NCBI GenBank assembly: GCA_947446605.1
Contig: CANFHJ010000006.1
Location: forward strand, 1 to 45,681
Reading direction: 5' to 3'
Length of the DNA stretch: 45,681 nt
From: Bacteroidota bacterium
Lineage (GTDB): Bacteria > Bacteroidota > Bacteroidia > UKL13-3
Positions 39,611 to 45,681 of this stretch are shown piece after piece (the first letter of the stretch is position 1; each line of letters begins with the position of its first letter). Below the pieces are notes generated by a model. That model saw only the letters and a program-made list of their open reading frames with translations. It was not told where the DNA came from and ran no database searches. Position numbers and translations under genes: made by a program.

Positions 39611-40546
39611 ATGAAAAAATCATTCAAATCAATCTTCTTAATGGCGGCTATTGCTAGCTCGGCATTATTTACTTCTTGCGGCGACAAAGCTACTACAACT
39701 GTTGAATCTGCTGCTCCTACTTTAACTGTTAACGACGGTGTTAAGAAAAGTAGTGCCTCTTTAAATGTAGATTCAATTGCTATTAAAGTTATTGCTTCTG
39801 CTGATACTGAAAGAAAAATTACTAAATTAACCATTACCCGTGCAATAACTGGTCAAAGTACCAATACCATTAAATCTGCTACCTATTCTGCTAAAGATGT
39901 TGTTTACACTCATCAAGATATTGTTAAGGGCGATATCGTGGTAAATGAAGGTGACGAAATTACTTATTCAATAACTGTTGAAGACGATAAAGGTAAAACT
40001 GCTAATTCTACTTATGTTGTTACAATTGCAAGTATGGTTACTTCTGGTCAGATTTTATTAGGTGGCCCTAGCAGCACTGTTAACGAATACCATTTCTTTG
40101 GTGTAGCTGATGGTTTCAGAAGATACCGTGCAGGTACAACTGGTGCAGATTTAGCTAAAGACAATTCAGCTAAAATTGATTTTATTTATTTTTATAACAC
40201 AGCAGGTAGTGTTCTAAACGCTATTTATTCTCCTGATTACAATTTCGGTGCTGGTATTGGCTGGAATGCTGAAACTACAACTTGGCCTACTAAAAACACT
40301 ACAATATTTAAATTGGCTCCAGACATTACCTCTTCTGCATTTGATGCTTTATCAGGCAGTACTTTCTTAACAGAAATTAGCATTGTTGATTTTACAAGTG
40401 GTATTGCTAATAAATTAGCTAACCTAAGTGTTAACCAAGTTTTTGCTTTCAAAAAAGCTGATGGTAAAAAAGGTTTTATCCTTGTAGGTAACCCATCTGC
40501 AAGTACTTCTGGCCAAATTTTGTTGGTTGTTAAAACAGAATTATAA
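39611..40546 (+). CDS. Hypothetical lipoprotein
   Basis: Signal peptide and lipobox MKKSFKSIFLMAAIASSALFTSCGDK; repeated Thr/Ser/Ala-rich beta-type sequence. Confidence 0.8.
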   Translation: MKKSFKSIFLMAAIASSALFTSCGDKATTTVESAAPTLTVNDGVKKSSASLNVDSIAIKVIASADTERKITKLTITRAITGQSTNTIKSATYSAKDVVYTHQDIVKGDIVVNEGDEITYSITVEDDKGKTANSTYVVTIASMVTSGQILLGGPSSTVNEYHFFGVADGFRRYRAGTTGADLAKDNSAKIDFIYFYNTAGSVLNAIYSPDYNFGAGIGWNAETTTWPTKNTTIFKLAPDITSSAFDALSGSTFLTEISIVDFTSGIANKLANLSVNQVFAFKKADGKKGFILVGNPSASTSGQILLVVKTEL

Positions 40547-40570
40547 TAAATAGTTTTTCACAAAAAGAAA

Positions 40571-40600
40571 GGCCGCTTCCAAATGAAGCGGCCTTTTTTT
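40571..40600 (+). terminator. Rho-independent terminator
   Basis: GGCCGCTTC-CAAAT-GAAGCGGCC followed by TTTTTTT. Confidence 0.95.
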
Positions 40601-40611
40601 ATTTTTACACC

Positions 40612-41589
40612 ATGAAGAAAATTGCTGTTTTTACCTCTGGAGGAGATGCCCCAGGAATGAATGCCTGTGTGCGTGCTGTTGTTAGAACCGCTATGTCGTA
40701 TGATGTAGAAGTAATTGGTATTATGCAAGGATATAAAGGCATGATTGAAGGTGGAGAAAACTTTGTTCCCCTTAGCTCACGTTCTGTAGGTAATATCATT
40801 CAAAGGGGAGGCACTATACTTAAATCTTCTAGAAGCAAGGCTTTTATGACTATTGAAGGAAGAAAAAAAGCTTACGACAATTTAATTGAACAAGGTATTG
40901 AAGGTATTGTATGTATTGGTGGTAACGGAACTTTCACTGGTGCTGAAATTTTTTATAACGAATATGGCATTCCATCTATTGGCGCGCCAGGTACAATAGA
41001 CAATGATTTATATGGAACAGATTTAACTATTGGGTTCGATACGGCTATTAATACTGCAGTGGAAGCCATTGATAAAATTAGAGATACCGCTGATAGTCAT
41101 GGTAGAGTGTTTTTTGTAGAAGTAATGGGAAGAGATGCAGGCTTTATTGCCCTTGCAGCAACCATTGCTGGTGGTGCAGAAATGGTACTATTACCAGAAG
41201 TAAAAGGCGATCATTTGAAACTAATTGAATTCTTTAAAAACCGTCAGCAAAGTAAAAAATCTTTCTCTTTGGTAGTGGTAGCTGAAGGAAATTTTGAAGG
41301 TGGATCAATTGCTATTTCTGGTATGTTGAATAAAGAAATTCCAGGATTTGAATCACGTGTGGTTATTTTGGGTCATATTCAAAGGGGCGGTTCGCCAAGT
41401 GCTTACGACCGTGTATTGGCTTCAAAATTGGGCTATGGCGCCGTTAATGCCTTGTTAGCCGGAGAGAAAAATAAAATGGCAGGCTTAATTGATAATAAGA
41501 TTAAACTCACTCCTTTTATTGATTCAATTACAAAGAAAAAGGACCTGAACCCAGATTTATTGAAGCTGATAGATATCCTCAATAACTAA
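40612..41589 (+). CDS. pfkA: ATP-dependent 6-phosphofructokinase
   Basis: AVFTSGGDAPGMNACVRAVVR, GGNGTFTGA, PGTIDNDLYGTDLTIGFDTA, EVMGRDAG, LGHIQRGGSPSA. Confidence 0.97.
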   Translation: MKKIAVFTSGGDAPGMNACVRAVVRTAMSYDVEVIGIMQGYKGMIEGGENFVPLSSRSVGNIIQRGGTILKSSRSKAFMTIEGRKKAYDNLIEQGIEGIVCIGGNGTFTGAEIFYNEYGIPSIGAPGTIDNDLYGTDLTIGFDTAINTAVEAIDKIRDTADSHGRVFFVEVMGRDAGFIALAATIAGGAEMVLLPEVKGDHLKLIEFFKNRQQSKKSFSLVVVAEGNFEGGSIAISGMLNKEIPGFESRVVILGHIQRGGSPSAYDRVLASKLGYGAVNALLAGEKNKMAGLIDNKIKLTPFIDSITKKKDLNPDLLKLIDILNN

Positions 41590-41595
41590 GAAAAA

Positions 41596-42351
41596 TTAAA
41601 TTTTTCCAGTTTTCTGTGCAATGGCTAGCTTAATTCTACGCCATTTAAAAAGCAAAATATCGCGCTTGCTGTATTGCTCTTGAATACTCAGTTTTTCTTT
41701 GAAGGCATCAACTTTAAATAAGTGACTCTTGCTGGCATCGTGAACACGGTAACTGGCAATATCCCTGTTTAAAAACAAAGTGGTTTTGGTTGAGGTTAAT
41801 GACAATATCAATTCAAAATCAAAGGCATATTTATACTTGGTTTCCAATAAACGCTCTCGACGTAAATACGCAGTATTAAAGAAACAGGCAGGTTGGTAAA
41901 TATTGGGCAACATGCCGTCTTTAACCAATTCTACAAACTTAACAGGGCTGCCTTGACCTTCAATTAATAAATTGCCATCGGTATCTATGGTTTTGCATTT
42001 ACCAAAATAAATAGCAAATTCTTGGTTAACCTCGTAGGCATTAATTATTCCTTCAACAGCATTGGGTTCAAGCAAATCATCTGCATTTAAATAAGCAACC
42101 AAAACACCTTTCCCCTTTTTAAATCCAATATTAATGGCATCTGCCTGACCGCCATCTTTTTCACTTTGCCAATAGCTTAATTTAGAAGCGTATTTTTCAA
42201 TTATTTCCTTCGACCCATCGGTTGAGCCACCGTCTATAATAATATATTCTAAATTGGTATAGGTTTGGGCCAATACAGATTGTATGGTAGCCTCTAGCCA
42301 TTTGGCTTGATTGAAGGAAGGGGTAATAATAGTTACTAAAGGCGGATTCAT
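41596..42351 (-). CDS. Glycosyltransferase family 2
   Basis: VTIITPSFNQAKWLEATIQSVLAQTYTNLEYIIIDGGSTDGS. Confidence 0.93.
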   Translation of the reverse strand: MNPPLVTIITPSFNQAKWLEATIQSVLAQTYTNLEYIIIDGGSTDGSKEIIEKYASKLSYWQSEKDGGQADAINIGFKKGKGVLVAYLNADDLLEPNAVEGIINAYEVNQEFAIYFGKCKTIDTDGNLLIEGQGSPVKFVELVKDGMLPNIYQPACFFNTAYLRRERLLETKYKYAFDFELILSLTSTKTTLFLNRDIASYRVHDASKSHLFKVDAFKEKLSIQEQYSKRDILLFKWRRIKLAIAQKTGKI

Positions 42352-42367
42352 TGGGATTGCAAATATA

Positions 42368-43162
42368 CTATAATAAGCCCAAGTCGGACAACTCTTCTAA
42401 CTTTTTATATTTTGGATTTAAGCTTGGATGCCAATGGTGCAATAAACCTTTACACTTTCTCCTCAAAACCATTTGTTTGGATTTGTAACAGCGCAACCAG
42501 AATTCTTCATCCTCTCCTCCCCATTGGGTAAAATCTTCGTTGAGGGCCCCTACCCTCTCAAAAGCATCTTTAGGGCAAGCCACTAATCCTTTGCCACCCC
42601 ATAACATCCATTCCCCATTTTTGGGTGAAAAATGTGCGGGTTTATTTTTATACAAGTAAAACACAATTGGAAACCAAAAAGCCTTATTCCTTGTATTGTT
42701 GTTGCAAAGAGCCACAATGTCTCTAGGAATTGAAAAGTCGGCATCGCAGAGAAAAACCAATTCACTTGAACTTTGACGAACTGCTTTGTTAAAGGCAAAT
42801 GCGCGTGAAAACGGATATGACTCACTTTTAAAAATCACTTTGCCAGCAAAACGTAAACGAATTTCTTGCTCCAATTGCACGGCATCCTCACTGCCGCAAT
42901 CAAAAACCGACAATTCTATTAATTGGGCATTTTCACATTGGGCAATACTTGGCAGGAAATATTGCAAAAAGGTTTCACTCCTATTATAAAGTCCTACACA
43001 AATACTAATGGTTGTATGCTCAGGTTTAAATGGGTTTACGGTTCGAACCAATGCAAGCAAATCTGAAATTACCGTATAAAAGCCATACTTTCTTTGAGGC
43101 GATTTGAAAAGCCACCAAAGCGGGTATTTAATCCATTGCGGAAACATTGATTGAATGCGCAT
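42368..43162 (-). CDS. Glycosyltransferase with galactosyltransferase-type C-terminal motif
   Basis: ISICVGLYNRSETFLQYFLPSI, LCDADFSIPRDI, TQWGGEDEEFWLR. Confidence 0.85.
   Translation of the reverse strand: MRIQSMFPQWIKYPLWWLFKSPQRKYGFYTVISDLLALVRTVNPFKPEHTTISICVGLYNRSETFLQYFLPSIAQCENAQLIELSVFDCGSEDAVQLEQEIRLRFAGKVIFKSESYPFSRAFAFNKAVRQSSSELVFLCDADFSIPRDIVALCNNNTRNKAFWFPIVFYLYKNKPAHFSPKNGEWMLWGGKGLVACPKDAFERVGALNEDFTQWGGEDEEFWLRCYKSKQMVLRRKCKGLLHHWHPSLNPKYKKLEELSDLGLL
43040..43049. repeat. GGTTCGAACC palindrome, copy 6 (inside glycosyltransferase)
   Basis: Exact sequence match. Confidence 0.9.
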
Positions 43163-43164
43163 CC

Positions 43165-44409
43165 TTAATTAAACTGAATACTTTTGATAGGGTTTACCTT
43201 GCTTACCATTTTAACTGGAATAAGCAGCAAAAATCCACAAATAAAAAAAGCAAAAACATTAATGTAGACAATGTCCATGGTATTTATTTCAATGGGCACA
43301 TGGTTGATGTAGTAGGATTTTTGGTCTAATTTTATCCATGAAAACTGCTTCTGTAAATAGGCTAAACCCAGTCCCAGCAAGTTTCCCAATAACAAACCTT
43401 GAAAAATTATTTTTACGCCCATCCATAAAAATATTTCACTCAATTGTTTGTCTTCAGCTCCCAGTGCTTTCATTAATCCAATCATTTGAGTTCTTTCCAA
43501 TATAAGAATAAGTAAAGCGGTTACCATATTAATTGAAGCAACAGCCACCATTAAAATCATTATAATTAGCACATTCAAATCCAATAAACTCAACCAATCA
43601 AATAAGGCAGGGTACATTTCGTAGATACTGCTCAATCCCATATTATAGGGTGTTATTTGTGCAATTTCTTCGCGCATATTTTCGGTTTCGGTTCGATCCA
43701 AATTCTTTAAGCCAATTTCATAACCGCTAATAGCTGTTTGATCCCAATTGTTTAATTTTTGCACCTGACGGATATCCACAAAGGCATACAATTCGTCTAA
43801 TTCACCCATGCCCGTATCAAAAATGCCCGCAATTTTTAATTTCCTAACCCTTGGTGGATCTTGAATAAAATAGATATAAACAGGGTCGCCTAGTTTTAAT
43901 TCGAGGCGTTTGGCTGTAATGGCCGACAGTAAAATTTCTTGCGAGCTGCTTGAATCTGCAAAGTTGGGCCATTTGCCTTCCAATAAATTCTTTTGTAAAA
44001 AAATAGCGTTAAAATCAGTTCCTATTCCTTTCAACACAATTCCTTCAAATGCATTTTCTGTCTTTATAATACCTGCCTTGGTTGCATAAGCTTGCATAAA
44101 AACTACCCCTTCCTTCTTACGTGCAAGCGCTTCCATAATGGTATCGCGCGAAATGGGCAAGCTTTCAAAACTGTTGTTTAAATCGAGGTGGGTAATTTGC
44201 AGAGGTGCATTAAAACCAATAAGTTTGTCCTTCACTTCATTTTGGTATCCCTTCACAATGGCAGTGGCCAAAATCATTACCATTACACTAACGCATGCAG
44301 CTGCCAAAGCAAGGTTGATAATCAACTTTGAAAATCCGCTTCCCTTTTTATTACTTTGAAGCGGCTTATGGGCCATTAACCTTTTTGCAATGAAAAAACT
44401 AAACTTCAT
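43165..44409 (-). CDS. FtsX-like ABC transporter permease (LolC/LolE type)
   Basis: N-terminal TM and large periplasmic region, three C-terminal TMs with ERTQMIGLMKALGAEDKQLSEIFLWMG. Confidence 0.9.
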   Translation of the reverse strand: MKFSFFIAKRLMAHKPLQSNKKGSGFSKLIINLALAAACVSVMVMILATAIVKGYQNEVKDKLIGFNAPLQITHLDLNNSFESLPISRDTIMEALARKKEGVVFMQAYATKAGIIKTENAFEGIVLKGIGTDFNAIFLQKNLLEGKWPNFADSSSSQEILLSAITAKRLELKLGDPVYIYFIQDPPRVRKLKIAGIFDTGMGELDELYAFVDIRQVQKLNNWDQTAISGYEIGLKNLDRTETENMREEIAQITPYNMGLSSIYEMYPALFDWLSLLDLNVLIIMILMVAVASINMVTALLILILERTQMIGLMKALGAEDKQLSEIFLWMGVKIIFQGLLLGNLLGLGLAYLQKQFSWIKLDQKSYYINHVPIEINTMDIVYINVFAFFICGFLLLIPVKMVSKVNPIKSIQFN

Positions 44410-45595
44410 AATTCTCCACAAATATAATCACTGTATCTGGCTTTTGTGCTTTTTCCTACTTGGAAACAATTTGATGGCCCAAATACCAGGTGCCGATCAG
44501 CCAGAAAAATACTTGAGCTTGCTTAAGGACAAAAAAGTTGGATTGGTGGTAAACCAAACTGCCACAGTTGGACAAATGCATTTGGTAGATTTCTTGCTTA
44601 AAAAGAAAATTAAAGTAGTTTGCATTTTTGCGCCAGAACACGGGTTTAGGGGCGATCATAGCGCAGGAGAAAAGGTATCCTCAGGCATTGATGCCAAAAC
44701 AAAACTTCCAGTTTATTCCTTATACGGGGCTTATAAAAAACCTAATGAGGCACAACTTAAAAAACTCGATATTGTAATTTTCGATATACAAGATGTGGGT
44801 GCTAGGTTTTATACTTATATATCTACTTTACATTATGTAATGGAAGCTTGTGCAGAGCAGAAAAAACCATTGCTTATTTTGGATCGCCCCAACCCCAATG
44901 GTGCTTATATAGATGGACCAATATTAGATACGGCATTTAGGTCGTTTGTAGGCATGCATCCAGTTCCTGTGGTTCATGGCTGTACAATGGCAGAATACGC
45001 CAAAATGATTAATGGTGAGGGTTGGTTAAAAAACCACCTAAAATGTAATTTAATGTTTGTGCCATTGAAAAACTACACCCATCAAACGCCTTATAATTTA
45101 CCTATACCCCCATCTCCAAATTTACCTACAATGGGAAGCATTTATTTATATCCAAGTTTATGCTTTTTTGAAGGTACACCCTATAGTGTAGGAAGAGGAA
45201 CCAATAAGCCTTTTGAAAGAGTAGGCAAACCATTTTGCAAAATTGGATCAGACACTTTTACACCTGTTAATATGCCGGGAATTGCAGAACATCCGCCCTT
45301 TGAGGGAAAATTATGTACTGGTTTTTTATTGACAGATTATGCCAAAAACTTGGCGCCATTTGAACAGAAAATTAACCTTTATTGGTTAATAGAATTGTAT
45401 AAAAACGACGACAATCAAACGGCTTTCTTTAATTCCTTTTTCGATAAATTAGCTGGAACCGATATACTCCGCAAGCAAATTATGGCAGGCAAAACGGAGG
45501 AAGAGATAAGAAAGAGCTGGCAAGCAGGCTTAATCAAATACCGCAATATGCGCAGGCCTTACCTGCTTTATTCAGATTTAGAAAGGGGTAACTAA
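44390..45595 (+). CDS. DUF1343 protein, exo-beta-N-acetylmuramidase NamZ-like
   Basis: KVGLVVNQTATVG, FAPEHGFRGDHSAGE, IFDIQDVGARFYTYISTLHYVMEAC, LDRPNPNGAYIDGPIL. Confidence 0.92.
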   Translation: MKKLNFIILHKYNHCIWLLCFFLLGNNLMAQIPGADQPEKYLSLLKDKKVGLVVNQTATVGQMHLVDFLLKKKIKVVCIFAPEHGFRGDHSAGEKVSSGIDAKTKLPVYSLYGAYKKPNEAQLKKLDIVIFDIQDVGARFYTYISTLHYVMEACAEQKKPLLILDRPNPNGAYIDGPILDTAFRSFVGMHPVPVVHGCTMAEYAKMINGEGWLKNHLKCNLMFVPLKNYTHQTPYNLPIPPSPNLPTMGSIYLYPSLCFFEGTPYSVGRGTNKPFERVGKPFCKIGSDTFTPVNMPGIAEHPPFEGKLCTGFLLTDYAKNLAPFEQKINLYWLIELYKNDDNQTAFFNSFFDKLAGTDILRKQIMAGKTEEEIRKSWQAGLIKYRNMRRPYLLYSDLERGN

Positions 45596-45681
45596 TTAAT
45601 TTTACCACCCATTAATTGGGTAACTTTTGCCACATCTTCTGGGGTATCTATGCAATGGCTGTCAAAATTGGTTCGAACCAA
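45592..45681 (-). CDS. kdsB: 3' end of a 3-deoxy-manno-octulosonate cytidylyltransferase-like gene (partial)
   Basis: Reverse-strand LVRTNFDSHCIDTPEDVAKVTQLMGGKIN*, resembling the IDTPEDL C-terminus of KdsB; only 29 codons visible. Confidence 0.6.
   Translation of the reverse strand: MVRTNFDSHCIDTPEDVAKVTQLMGGKIN
45670..45679. repeat. GGTTCGAACC palindrome, copy 7 (inside kdsB-like gene)
   Basis: Exact match; extends to TTGGTTCGAACCAA. Confidence 0.9.

Noticed and set aside
1-45681. CRISPR arrays, tRNA/rRNA genes, transposases or prophage
   Set aside because: No regularly spaced direct repeats, no tRNA-like cloverleaf and no transposase, integrase or phage structural proteins recognised. 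GGTTCGAACC resembles a tRNA T-loop core but occurs without surrounding tRNA structure.

Overview
This is a compact, AT-rich chromosomal window that looks like Bacteroidota. Supporting features are TAnnTTTG-type -7 promoter elements, a PorU-type C25 peptidase linked to type IX secretion, a DUF3276/PUR-alpha-like protein and NamZ. Most of it is housekeeping: two MsbA-like ABC exporters, AMP nucleosidase, MnmD plus an FAD oxidoreductase, a dipeptide epimerase, Nnr, IspE, a LolD-like ATPase, GatC, PlsC, PyrE, a NUDIX hydrolase, CoaD, RsmD, Upp, PolX, a PcrA/UvrD helicase, CoaE, YajC, DUF1573, NusB, leucine dehydrogenase, PfkA, glycosyltransferases, a LolC/E-like permease, NamZ and the 3' end of a kdsB-like gene. 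Accessory content is small: a cytochrome P450 with an adjacent ferredoxin, a Xre/RES toxin-antitoxin pair fused by a 4-bp overlap to ispE, and an orphan lipoprotein. The most unusual signal is at DNA level. The 10-bp palindrome GGTTCGAACC occurs exactly seven times, in coding regions (in different reading frames) and in intergenic DNA, far above a simple chance expectation; it resembles a HIP1-like highly iterated palindrome. Other notable structures are a perfect 19-bp-arm inverted repeat, a hairpin ending 2 nt before the coaE start codon, a GU-compatible hairpin before nusB, eight convergent gene pairs that all lack room for a terminator, head-to-head overlapping genes, and a glycosyltransferase whose conserved N-terminus lies upstream of any canonical start codon. 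No tRNA, rRNA, CRISPR array or transposase was recognised.
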